The notes: generated from the sequence alone by a model not told the origin. Positions 1 to 8,620 are shown, counted from the first letter of the stretch. The stretch: 64,000 nucleotides of DNA from Pinus tabuliformis (GCA_031772625.1 CM062815.1:123737977-123801976); one strand, 5' to 3'. Translations and numbers: made by a program.

Positions 1-1348
1 CACTTGAAATGAGAGCACTAATAGAACTTCTTCTTGTCAGATATTCTGCTCTACCCCTTGTATAACTAGAACAACTTGCATTGATTCGAAAAGGTCTGCT
101 CCTACTCCTCGATACAATATTTCTTGGCAACATCTCCATCATTGGGTCATCATTTGTATAAGGATTTTCATCATCATTAAGAGGAATGTTATCCACACTA
201 TGATCAGCTCTGCTTTTCAAATATTGACTTGGAGGATATTCTTCATCTTCCCCTTCTTCAGTGCTACTATTGTAGCCCTTAGAATTTGGACTGAATGGAA
301 AATTTGACTCGATGTTTAATGGATATTCTTCCTCATGTGCATTGTTAGTGCTACTCTCATAGTCCATAGAATTAGGACTACATCGAAAATGTCACTGTTT
401 ACTTATTGAATATGCTACATCCTATCCTTTGTCACCGCTACCTTTATACTCATTAGAATTAGGACTAAGTGCATTATCCTGTCCTTCAACACTGCTGCTC
501 TCATAGTCCTTAGAATTAGGACTAAGAGGACACAGTGATACTCCATTCTTTTGAAATTCATCATCACACTCTTCATAACTATTGCTCTCATAGTCCTTAG
601 AATTAGGAGTAAGTGGACACCGTGACACTCCAATATTTTGAAATTCATCATCCTGCTCTTCATCACTGCTGCTCTCGTAGTCCTTAGAATTAGAAATAAC
701 TAGAGACCGTGATACTCCATACTTTTGAAATTCATCATCATGCTCTTCATCACTACTGCTCTCATAGTCCTTAGAATTAGGACTAAGTGGACACTTTGAC
801 AATCCATTCTTTTGAAATTCGTTATCATGCTCTTCATCACTGCTGCTCTCATAGTCCTTAGAATTAGGACTAAGTGGACACCGTGACACTCCATTCTTTT
901 GAAATTCGTCATCATGCTCTTCAAAACTACTACTCTCATAGTCCTCAGAATTAGGACTAAGTGGACACCGTGACACTCCATTCTTTTGAACTTCACCATC
1001 ATGCTCTTCAAAACTGCTGCTCTCATAGTCCTCAGAATTAGGACTAAGTGGACATCGTGACACTCCATTCTTTTGAACTTCACCATCATGCTCTTCATCA
1101 CTGCTACTTTCATAGTCCTTAGAAGTAGGACTAAGTGGAATCTGTGACTCTTTATTTATTTGAAATTCAGCATCCCCTCTTTCATCAGTGTTGCGCTCAT
1201 AGTCCTTAGAATCAGGACTAAGTGAAAGAATTGACTTTCTATTTATAGTGGAAGAATTCCCGCTATATTCATTAATATAAATAGAGTTGTTACGCGATGA
1301 AGATGTTGATGGTGTATAAATCGAAACTTCACTATCAGAACAATCCAT
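1..1348 (-). pseudogene. Broken gene for an acidic 29-residue tandem-repeat protein
   Basis: The minus strand is open from an ATG at 1348-1346 to a TAG at 424-422 (309 residues). After a second in-frame stop (TGA, 394-392) it stays open to the window edge in the same frame, so the gene continues past base 1. The body is made of a 29-residue unit rich in S, D and E with the core SPNSKDYESSSDEEHD. There is no signal peptide or membrane segment, and the protein is probably disordered. The part beyond the stops (bases 1-360) keeps two more divergent units and then turns Arg/Ser-rich. Either this is a pseudogene with two stops or the stops fall in an unrecognised intron. I do not recognise the family. 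It lies head-to-head with the ParB-methyltransferase gene. An upstream non-ATG extension through the 28-bp array is probably not coding. Confidence 0.5.
273..1286 (-). repeat. 87-bp coding tandem repeat array
   Basis: The anchor TAGTCCTTAGAATTAGG (plus strand) recurs at 504, 591, 678, 765, 852, 939, 1026, 1113 and 1200, exactly 87 bp apart each time. Diverged copies sit at 273 and 360. One short unit of 57 bp (19 codons) lies just before 504. Both 87 and 57 are multiples of three, so every expansion keeps the minus-strand frame. Central units differ by only a few bases, while end units are more diverged, as expected for expansion by unequal exchange in the middle. Confidence 0.95.
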
Positions 1349-1439
1349 ACCTTTCAAATAGAAGATGTTGAATGATACAAATGGAGAGTCTCCTAAAGAT
1401 ATTATATAGCTTAAAGAATGAAATTTTCCCTCCAAAAAT

Positions 1440-1538
1440 TTTCCGTCCAAAATGTTTCGCGAAAACATTTCCTTCCAAAACTTTTCGCGAAAATATTTCC
1501 CTCCAAAAAATTTTGCGAAAATATTTCCTTCCAAAAAG
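1440..1538. repeat. 28-bp tandem repeat with TTTCGCGAAA cores
   Basis: Units begin at 1440, 1468, 1496 and (partial) 1524, each starting TTTCC(G/T/C)TCC. The first two contain a perfect 10-bp palindrome TTTCGCGAAA at 1455-1464 and 1483-1492; the third has TTTTGCGAAA at 1511-1520. The period of 28 is not a multiple of three, so the array is unlikely to be coding. It sits between two divergent genes, and the palindrome resembles plant E2F sites (TTTSSCGC class), so a shared promoter element is possible. That role is inference only. Confidence 0.75.
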
Positions 1539-1839
1539 TTTGTTAGATTTATTTACCTTCATTATTTTATTTTACAATTTATTGAAAAATGTAAACTAAA
1601 TTTTTTTATGAAATAAATTATTAAAATTAAAATTGTAAACTACAACTTCTGCATTTTATTTTAATAGTTAAAGTATACAACATTTACTAAACAATTGATT
1701 TTTTTTTTTAATATATTGTAAAACAAATTAATCTAACATTCAACCCGTTGTAAAACAATTCTACAATATTTGCTTTATAATATTTTAAAACAAATTATCC
1801 CACATTAACCGTACGGTAAAACATCTCTGTAGTTTCACT

Positions 1840-1977
1840 TATATATTAAAATTTCATTATCACTATTATTCACATCACATCCAGGTTTTCTGAAAATCGT
1901 TGAAAGACTCGTGAATTTGTGGAGCAGCTACATTACTATCAACAACATATTCAACAAAGAATTTTCGCAATTGAAAG
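1840..1977 (+). promoter_or_regulatory. Candidate promoter and non-coding first exon of the ParB-methyltransferase gene
   Basis: A TATA-like stretch (ATATATTAAA at 1841-1850) is followed about 130 bases later by a consensus 5' splice site, GAAAG|GTAAGT, with exon end at 1977. The next good acceptor on this strand, TATTTTTCAG|GAAAATGG, ends at 5054 and is four bases before the first ATG of the downstream gene. This suggests a 5'-UTR exon of roughly 100 bases and a 3.08-kb first intron. Only sequence signals support this; transcript data are lacking. Confidence 0.4.
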
Positions 1978-2114
1978 GTAAGTTAAATTTTTTCCTTGAA
2001 AATTTTCATATTAAATTAGTTTAATGAAAAAGTTTGTTTGTTTTTGTTTTTGTTTTTTTGTTTTTTAAATTGATAATTTTTCTGAGCCAAATAACAACTA
2101 CGTTCGTTGTGAGC

Positions 2115-3645
2115 ATGGTGGGCCCGATCAAGTTCAATCGCCCAATAGCCGTGGGTGGGCCGTCGTGGTGTGGCGGGGTGGGTGTGGAGGTCGGGCGAGC
2201 AGGTAAGGTGTGAGGGCATGGGGGGGTGGTAGGGGGTGTGGAGGCGGCCCGGCGGCTTGCTCGCCTGTCGCGGGTGAATCACCCAACCCCCGCGGTGGGC
2301 GGGCGAGCTGCCAAGGTGGGCACCGCAGCCCGACTCGCCCCCTACCTCCTACCCCCCTCCCAACACCCTCACTCCCTTCACCCACACCCTGCGCCCCTGC
2401 CCCTTAACCCCCCCCTCCACATTCTTCCCCCTCAATGCCACCCTCATCCCCTACCACCAATCCCCAAGACCCCTGACCCCCACATCCCCACATGATTCGC
2501 TAACCCTCCCATCCCCACACGCACCACCCACTTCCACCTTCACGCGCCCACGTCGCCCCTATCCCCTCACCCACACCCACTCGCCCTCCCCCTCACCCTC
2601 ATCCCCCCACACCCACCCAACCGCACCCCACATCGACCCCCCACTCACGCCCCCTCACTTGCACGCCCTCCCCACCCACGCCCCCTCCCCCTCACTCGCC
2701 CTCCGCACGCCCTCCCCCTCACCTCCTTCCGACCCATGTGTCCTCGTAACCCATCCTCCCCACCCCCTCACCCGCATGCCCTACCCCTCACGCCCTCCAC
2801 CTCCCCCTCTCCCGCGCCCCATCCATCACCACCCCCTGCCTCCCTCCGTCACCCCGTCCCCCCCACCCTACGCCCCCCCTCGCCCCTCACCCATGTGCCC
2901 CCTCCGCCTCCCCCTCCCCCCCCGTGCCCCTCGCCCTCCCTCACCTCCCCCTCCCCTGTGCCCTCTCCCCTCCCTCCCTCTCGCGGCTTGCCCTCGGTCG
3001 ACGCCACCCTGGCGGCTCGCCTCCTTGACCAACCGTCAACCGGGGGGGTCAGGCCGCCGGGGTGGTGCGGGCCTCAGTTGTGCCACCCCGGCGGCCCGCC
3101 CCCTCGCCCGATCGGCGGTCGGGTGATTCCCGGCGGCCCGACCCCCACCTGACTGGCGGCCAGGCGATTCCAGGAATCACCTGGTTGTCGGTTATGTCGC
3201 TGGGGTGGCGCGGCCGAGGCGTGCGCCACCTTGGCGGCTTTCCCCCCCGCCTGTTCGGTAGCAGGGCGATTCCAGGAATTTCCCAGCCACTAGTCGGGCG
3301 GGGGGGCGGGCCGCGGGAGGGAGGGAGGGCAGGGAGGGGGAGGGGGCAGGGGATATGAGGGAGGGGAGGGAGGGAAGGGGACGCGGGGGGGGAGGGTGTG
3401 GGGGGGATGAGGGAGGGGGGGGACGGGGTGAGGGGGACGGGAGAGGGTCGGGGGTTAGGGGGGGGAGCGTGGGTGAGGGTGAGGGCGGGGGCAAGGGGGG
3501 GAGGGTGAGGCGGAGGGAGCCGGGTGAGGGGGAGGGCGGGGGAGCGTGGGTGAGAGGGTGGGTGGGGGTGAGGGCGTGTGGGTGAGGGGGCGGAGGGTGA
3601 AGGGGAGGGCGGTGGAGGGTTGTCACTCATGATGGTTGTTACTCA
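2115..3645. repeat. GC-rich low-complexity block 1 with reversal of C/G strand bias
   Basis: The base composition changes abruptly from AT-rich to GC-rich near 2115 and back near 3645. From about 2340 to 2990 the plus strand is C-rich (CCCTC, CCCAC type repeats). From about 3290 to 3625 it is G-rich (GGGGAGGG type repeats). The middle (about 2990-3290) holds more complex sequence with repeated motifs. The two arms are complementary in character and could fold back on each other; the G-rich arm has many GGG runs and could form quadruplexes. Several long frames cross this block, but their Pro/Arg/Gly-only composition shows they are composition artefacts. Confidence 0.9.
2990..3300. repeat. Degenerate GC-rich repeat units inside block 1
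   Basis: The motif GCCACC(C/T)(T/C)GGCGGC occurs at 3003, 3082 and 3225. The second and third copies continue into related sequence ending in GGTGATTCC or GGCGATTCC. Related GCGATTCCAGGAAT stretches occur near 3165 and 3267. An inverted relative (GCTGCCAAGGTGGGC) is at about 2307-2321, and a weak relative (GGGGTGGCTAGGCAAT) ends block 2 near 4955. This looks like a dispersed GC-rich repeat family from which the pure C- or G-tract arms grew. Confidence 0.5.
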
Positions 3646-4213
3646 TTTTGAATTAATGGAAACTTCTGTTATACACCTTCTGTTTACAAACAATTTTATT
3701 CACTTCTTTCATGGTTAAGTTTTCGAAGATTTTTAATGTGCATGGTTCATTTTGTTTCGTGCCTGACTAGGTGATATATTTTTTATTTAAAATATTTGGC
3801 GGTATATTATAATTACTTTCAGTCAAATATTTTTTTATTTTCAATTTTTTTTATTCATTACATATTTTTTTTTTGTACTTATTAAAAAAATCAGACATAT
3901 ATTAAATGAAATATTAAAATAAATTGTTTTAAATTTGAAAATATTAGATTTTTGGGTTTAGTAGATATCAAGATGTAAATATCATTTTGAGTGTAAAGTT
4001 TAAAAAATGTTTACATGATTTTTTATTCTTCTACATTTTTATTAGATATAGAATCAAGATAGATCTATGAAGGTTTCGACTAAAAAATAAAATAAAATGT
4101 AAGAATTTTATTATTTTCGCTACTTTCATATAATATATACATAGTTAATTTTGGAATGTTTTATTCGTGATTTACTTTTTCTACATTAGAATGTTAATGC
4201 ATACCCTTTTAGA
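3646..4213. other. AT-rich spacer between the two GC-rich blocks
   Basis: The spacer is ordinary AT-rich intron-like sequence with poly-T runs. No reading frame, repeat pair or element end is recognised. It shows that the GC-rich sequence is present as two separate blocks and not one. Confidence 0.6.
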
Positions 4214-4955
4214 ATGTGAAGGGGGGGGGGGCGGGGCGGAGGGTGGGGGACGGGGGGGGTTGCGGGTGAGGGGGAGGGCGTGGGTGGGTGGAAGGGTGGG
4301 CGGAGGGCGTGCAGGTGAGGGGGCCACGTTGGCGGGTGTGGGTGAGGAGGGCGTGCGGGTGAGGGGGCGGGTAGAGAAGGGGAGGGCGAGGGCTAGTGGA
4401 AGGGTGGGCAGGGAGGTGGAGGCCGTGGGCGGGGCTGTGTGGGGAAGTCAGGTGGGAAAGGGTGCGCGAGAGTGCCTAGTGTGTGAGGTGGTGTGGGAGG
4501 GGTCGGGTACGTGGGGGGGTGAGAGGGGTGAGGGAAAGATGGGTTTGTGTGAGGGGGTGAGGGAGTGTGTGAGGGGGGCTGAGAGGGGTGAGGGAGAGGT
4601 GGGTGGGTGTGATGAAAGAGGGTTGGCGTGGGCACGTGGGGGTGGAAGGGGGCTGGGTGTGGGTGGGGATCAGGAGGTTGGTGGGTCAAGGGGGTCGGGT
4701 GCAGGTGAGGATGGGGAGATTGGGGGACGGCTCACCCCGCCCGCCCCCCCTCGCATGCTCGCCCCCACCCACCGCCCGCCCATCCACACCCGCACACCCC
4801 TCTTGCCCACACCCACCTGGCCTGCCCACCGACCCCACCCACCCTCACCTGCTCGGCTGCCCACCCCGCCCTGCCATCCCTCACTCGACCTCCCGCCTGC
4901 CCACCAACTCGCCCGGCGCCGACCCGCTCGCCCGCCCGTCAGGGGTGGCTAGGCA
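4214..4955. repeat. GC-rich low-complexity block 2 with reversal of G/C strand bias
   Basis: The block opens with a G run at about 4218. It is G-rich on the plus strand to about 4730, then C-rich to about 4930, so the order of the arms is opposite to block 1. The end reads GTCAGGGGTGGCTAGGCAAT and passes at once into AT-rich sequence. No coding capacity is credible. The mirrored order C-G then G-C across the two blocks suggests an inverted duplication of one ancestral block. Confidence 0.85.
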
Positions 4956-5058
4956 ATTTTGATTATACAAATAAAAAATTTATGATATATTTTCATTGTT
5001 AATTTAAGTTAATATGTTTTTTTATTGACTGATTTATGTGTTTCTATTTTTCAGGAAA

Positions 5059-5246
5059 ATGGCATCAAAGAAAATTTCTGTGAATCTTTCTGGACCAAAG
5101 ACTCTTAAAGGTGCATCTTCAAGAAACATTGGTGAACAAACTCCACCTGAGCTCATGGCTACAAATCTTTCAACTGCCTCAAGTGATAAGAAGATGATTT
5201 CAGACTGTAAGAATTCAAAAGAGGTGAAATTTCCATCAAGAATCTG
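5059..5246 (+). CDS. First coding exon, Lys/Ser-rich N-terminus
   Basis: The start is the ATG at 5059, four bases after a TTTTTCAG acceptor. The exon encodes a basic, low-complexity leader (MASKKISVNLSGPKTLKG...) with no recognised domain. It ends before a consensus GTATGT donor at 5247. In the ATG frame it ends in phase 2, which does not fit the next exon (phase 0). The +1 frame over the last 40 bases would end in phase 0, pointing to a one-base indel in the AAAAG run near 5216. Confidence 0.5.
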
Positions 5247-5324
5247 GTATGTGAAAGAAAGAGAAAGCACAAATGTGAATATATATCTATATATTGATAT
5301 GCCGAATGATAATGGAATTTTGAG

Positions 5325-5501
5325 GTGATGGGAAGAGTCATAGATATGTGTTCGGTACCAGACACTGAAGTTGTTTACATACTTACAAAAGCCAAGTTAC
5401 ATGAAATGATTAAATACCGACTATCATATTCATTGTATGACACGAGAGAGGTATCTACAAAGTTGTGTAAACAAATCGTAAATGAGATGACACAAAACAT
5501 C
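5325..5501 (+). CDS. Second coding exon of the methyltransferase gene
   Basis: The exon follows an AG at 5323-5324 and ends at a consensus donor GTAAGT (5502). The frame reads MGRVIDMCSVPDTEV followed by a helix-like segment with many K, R and E residues. The function of this part is not recognised. It joins the following exon (from 5602, after TTTGGCAG) in phase 0. Confidence 0.5.
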
Positions 5502-5601
5502 GTAAGTATTGTTATTTATATTTGTATTTTGCGTTCTTGAAAGTGTGTCACTATATTTTTTAACTTTGTTTTTTATTGACATATGATATTTTGTTTGGCA
5601 G

Positions 5602-6188
5602 AATTTTGTTGAAAGTTGTTCAATTAGGTTGGGAGGCATTCATTTCATAGAGCATGATATCATGAAAGTTGTCAGCAGTTTTTGTGGCAGAAGAAGATAT
5701 GGAAAACAAGAAAAATGTAGTAATTGATGATGCTACAAAACTACATCCAAAGAATCAGAAAAAAAAGCCTCTAGTGGATAAATCTAGCAAGGGTAAACAA
5801 GTTACTTTTGAGGATGATGAAGTTGAAACTAATAGTGAAGCATATGTTGCCATTACTAAAGATGACATTGGAACTGAGAAGAGCCGTAAAAGACCAAAAG
5901 TAACAATGCCCAAGAATAAATCTGTTGGGAATGTTATGACGAAGAAAAGTAAAGTTGAAGATTTTGAAGCAGTCATTACCAAAAGTTAAGAACCTAGTGA
6001 AACTTTTAAAAGAAAGCAGAGAAATCATTACACCAGGAGCTTATTTAGAGGATGGCATTATCAAAACAAAAAATAATGCCATTCGAGAGAATTTGACAAA
6101 GAGAAACTTAATTGATGGTGGTCGTACATTTCAGCTTAATGTCAGGCAAACCTAGAAGGCAAGTGAAGGATAATGTCAATATCAAGTT
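5602..6188 (+). pseudogene. Frameshifted basic linker upstream of the ParB-like domain
   Basis: Three reading frames have to be used in turn to stay open. Phase 0 runs from 5602 to about 5665. A second frame covers about 5669-5989, a highly charged segment rich in K, E, D and T with an NLS-like KSRKRPK at about 5880. A third frame covers about 5985-6140 and contains ITPGAYLEDGIIKTKN. There is one further switch before 6189. Each switch overlaps the next frame by only a few codons, as expected for one-base indels and not for introns. No domain is recognised in this part. Confidence 0.5.
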
Positions 6189-6995
6189 AGAAAGCCACAT
6201 CATCTGCATGTTCACAACTTGAAGACAGTGATGAGGTACAATCCATATGCTCATGTGGTTAGTTATGTGCTTCTTGTTGATCCACCTCAAGTTCCCAACA
6301 AAGAAGCATTTGATAAGTCAAAATGTTTTGAATACAATTATTATGTGCTTGGGGGGAACCATTATGTAGAAGCTCAAAGACGATTGATGGAGGAATATCC
6401 TAATAACCCACGTTTTGAAACAATGAAATGTATCATTTATGCTGGTTTATCAGATACAGAAGAAAAGTTAGTGGCATGGGATCGTAATTCAGATAATGAA
6501 TATAGGATGTCTATGACTTTCATCCAAAGGGTTAGATTTATTCATAGTGAATTTGAAGAAAAATGTGGTGGGGATAGGATAAATGTTACTGCAGATTTCC
6601 GAAAGGAATGTTGTATGGAAATAGGCTATCAAATTGAAGAGAAAACCAATTCAAAAGCTGGAAAAGGCAACAAAAATAGTGATTTATTCAGAGGTGTTGA
6701 TAACATTTTCCAATTGGCATTTAGAACTGGAGATGTTTGGAAGTTGATTGATGAGTTTTTTAGCATGTGGGAAGACATTGCCATTAAAAACGAGAGGGTC
6801 AAAAAGTCTAAGCCATTGATATGTAGCAATAGTAACTCAGCTCCTGAAATGAAGCAACTTCTAGATGATATGACTATCACACCTTGGAGGGCGATGCAAG
6901 GAGTGAAAGATGAAAAAAATGTCAAAACAATATTATCTCGTGTGAGGTTAGGGGAATTATCATTGGAGGAAATGTCTGAAGAATTTCGAAAGAAA
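6189..6995 (+). CDS. Exon encoding the ParB-like domain
   Basis: An intact frame of about 269 codons reads from HLHVHNLKTVMRYNPY to a GTTTGT donor at 6996 (or a stop at 7002-7004 if unspliced). The segment YYVLGGNHYVEAQRRL (about 6336-6383) matches the ParB/sulfiredoxin-fold signature in which a substrate value is followed by GG(N/E)(H/R)...A...L. Downstream, AWDRNSDNEYRMSMTF and the helix after it resemble the ParB box that follows. The family is known in chromosome partitioning and in phage or plasmid proteins, where it is often fused to DNA methyltransferases. A role here as a DNA-recognition or nucleotide-binding module for the methyltransferase is inference. Confidence 0.6.
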
Positions 6996-7117
6996 GTTTG
7001 TTGAATTATTTTTATTTATTTCTAGATTATAATTATATTTTAAATAAAACATGTTGTTCTTGGTAGTATTTGTTATAAATATCATTATATTAACTTTTTG
7101 TTACTTTATCTATGCAG

Positions 7118-7253
7118 TAACAAAATTAACATGAAAATTCAAGAACAAATGGCTAGATTGTTGAATGAAGATAGTTGGGATGATGTTGTATACAACTATC
7201 CAGATTCAAGTTCTACATCAACATTAAAAGATTTTCATCTTGCATTTAAAAAG
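7118..7253 (+). CDS. Linker exon between ParB-like and methyltransferase domains
   Basis: This short exon lies between a TCTATGCAG acceptor and an AAAAAG|GTATCT donor. It encodes a helical segment (KIQEQMARLLNEDSWDDVV) and joins the next exon in phase 0. It does not match the phase of the ParB exon, which again indicates an indel or a misjudged donor near 6996. Confidence 0.5.
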
Positions 7254-7340
7254 GTATCTTGATTTATACATTCATTTTTATTCACCTGTGTACTATTTTT
7301 AATTTATAACTTACACATATATTTGTTTATTTTATAAAAG

Positions 7341-7771
7341 ATGAGGAAGGATGATAATGGAGCGCCAGATAGTTTCAAAACCTTTATTGAAAAAATAAAG
7401 ATCGAAAGACTGAGGAAGCAACGTATTAAGAATGTTCAACTTGATCCAACTCTTAATCATTTCATTTGGAATGGGCTAGACACTATTCAATATCAAGTAA
7501 TACAAGGCGACTGTGAAGACATTGCTAAACTCATACCTAAAAGGGATTATGCCCTGGTCATTGCAGATATTCCCCATGGTTTCAATATTCCAAATATTGA
7601 CTATGATAGTGACCCTTATACTTATCAAGCTCTTAGTAAAGTGGTTGCGGGATTTGTAGAAGTCACGTCATCACCATTATGGAGATTTGTGACATTTCAT
7701 TCAGACACACAATTGGCAATGATATTGTCAAGCTTCAAGGGGAAAACAAATTCAAAGATGCAGCTTACATG
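7341..7771 (+). CDS. Methyltransferase exon with catalytic motif IV
   Basis: The exon starts after TTTTATAAAAG and ends before a GTAAGA donor. It encodes a basic helix, then YQVIQGDCEDIAKLIPK, the lead-in typical of beta-class DNA methyltransferases (a 'GDC.....L..' strand). Next comes ALVIADIPHGFNIP, where ADIPHGF at 7563-7583 occupies the place of the catalytic DPPY/SPPY motif. The change from P-P-Y/W to I-P-H-G leaves catalytic competence uncertain. Near 7735 the frame switches: the alternative frame ends KFKDAAYM at the donor in phase 0 and fits the next exon, so a one-base indel in AAGGGGAAAAC is likely. Confidence 0.65.
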
Positions 7772-7859
7772 GTAAGACGTTTAAAATGTATATTTGATTA
7801 ATGTTGAAAAATTTATTTCTGTACAATTTAATTGAAATTTTACTATTTCATGTTACAAG

Positions 7860-8160
7860 CAGAAGTCAAATCTTCTTAACAATGAAGATCAACAATTTAT
7901 AAATGATTGTGAGTTCATTCATATTGATAGTTGGGCAAAAGATGATAACCATATGTCTATGATTTTTAATCGGGTAGACGGAAAGAGTCATAGCCAAATA
8001 TTGACTTATGATGTTGTTGTGAGAAAACTAACATATGAAGACAAAGAAGCAAAAGGAGAGATAGTTAACATTTATCAAAAACCACAATTATTGATTAACT
8101 ATATTATAGACATATGTTCAAATGAAGGAGATTGGGTTTTGGATTTATTTTCTAGCTCAG
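7860..8160 (+). CDS. Methyltransferase exon reaching SAM-binding motif I
   Basis: The acceptor is a tandem ACAAGCAG (NAGNAG), and both options keep phase 0. The exon encodes FIHIDSWAKDDNHMSM, a target-side segment, then YQKPQLLINYIIDICSNEG and VLDLFSSS at 8136-8159, the first half of motif I (family consensus DxFxGxGTT). The expected donor after TCAG reads GGAAGTTT instead of GTAAGT, so the 5' splice site appears destroyed by a T-to-G change. The unspliced frame adds a short non-homologous tail and stops at 8208-8210. Confidence 0.65.
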
Positions 8161-8261
8161 GGAAGTTTTATTATATGGAATTGAATTTCAATATGTTATT
8201 TTTTAATTAATATGTCATTGTACTAATTTAGTTCATTATTTCTTTTGTGCTTGATAATTAG

Positions 8262-8620
8262 GTACAACACTAGCATGTTGCCTTCAAAAAGGAAGAAATT
8301 GCATTGCAATTGAAAAAGATCCAGTACAGTGCAATTTCATTCAGCAAAGAATTAATGCTCTTCAATTTCTTCCAGATGCAATGCAAGAAATTGGGTTGAA
8401 GAAAGAGGACTTTAGTGAATCATGTGTGGCAAAAAAGGCAAAGGAATCCCAACCACCATTACATGGAACGTTTGGAAAGACCTACATTGGGAGATTCGTA
8501 GACATCAAAGATCCATTAGAGGAGGAAAATGAGCAAAAGGAAATAGAAAATATTGTGGAAGAAGACAATGATGAAACTCTAGAGGACGAAGAGTTTGGAT
8601 TACGTGACATTGTTGATTAA
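8262..8620 (+). CDS. Terminal methyltransferase exon with rest of motif I and acidic tail
   Basis: The acceptor ATAATTAG ends at 8261. The exon opens in the phase that turns TCAG|GT into Ser-Gly and continues TTLACCLQKGRNCIAIEKD, the classic continuation of motif I and motif II in N6_N4_Mtase proteins (GR..IGIE.D). It is followed by a helix and a Glu/Asp-rich tail ending in TAA at 8618-8620. The clean join in sequence and phase to the exon ending at 8160 is the strongest evidence that the two pieces belong to one methyltransferase. Confidence 0.7.

Larger units (their letters stand above)
1978..5054 (+). other. Presumed 5'-UTR intron containing the GC-rich blocks
   Basis: This interval is bounded by a GTAAGT donor at 1978 and a pyrimidine-rich TTTTTCAG acceptor at 5054. 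Its outer parts and a central 570-base spacer are AT-rich like the rest of the window, whereas 2115-3645 and 4214-4955 are extremely GC-rich. If the intron call is right, both blocks would be transcribed as part of the primary RNA. Confidence 0.4.
5059..8620 (+). pseudogene. Frame-damaged ParB-like / beta-class N4C-N6A DNA methyltransferase gene
   Basis: Predicted exons cover 5059-5246, 5325-5501, 5602 to about 6995, 7118-7253, 7341-7771, 7860-8160 and 8262-8620. The protein order is a Lys-rich N-terminal region, a ParB-like domain with GGNHYVEAQRRL, a linker, then a methyltransferase with catalytic motif IV (ADIPHGF) before the SAM motif (DLFSSSG) and an acidic tail. That IV-before-I order defines beta-class amino-methyltransferases (N6_N4_Mtase family). 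Such enzymes methylate N4 of cytosine or N6 of adenine. ParB-like domains bind DNA or act as CTPase/nuclease-like modules. Damage: single-base frame changes near 5200-5246, 5665, 5985, 6140, 6180 and 7735; a GT-to-GG donor at 8161; and Ser for Gly in motif I. Splice sites and codon-level sequence are otherwise well kept, so it is either a recent pseudogene or a real gene with assembly indels. It is unlike the surrounding mobile elements. Confidence 0.7.

Noticed and set aside
700..1113. Minus-strand frame with repeated MMNFKRMECHGVHLVL
   Set aside because: Alternative frame of the 87-bp repeats; the acidic frame covers more units, stays open longer and continues past the array.
1349..1534. 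N-terminal extension of the repeat protein through the 28-bp array
   Set aside because: It starts at a TTG and would translate a 28-bp repeat that shifts frame every unit; the ATG at 1348 is more credible.
2134..3630. Several long open frames on both strands in GC-rich block 1
   Set aside because: They consist almost only of Pro, Ser, Arg, Gly and Leu and exist in many frames at once; the low-complexity GC-rich sequence simply lacks stop codons.
4167..4952. Plus-strand frame of 261 codons over GC-rich block 2
   Set aside because: Gly/Val/Arg-rich translation of G-tract repeats with no domain; explained by composition.
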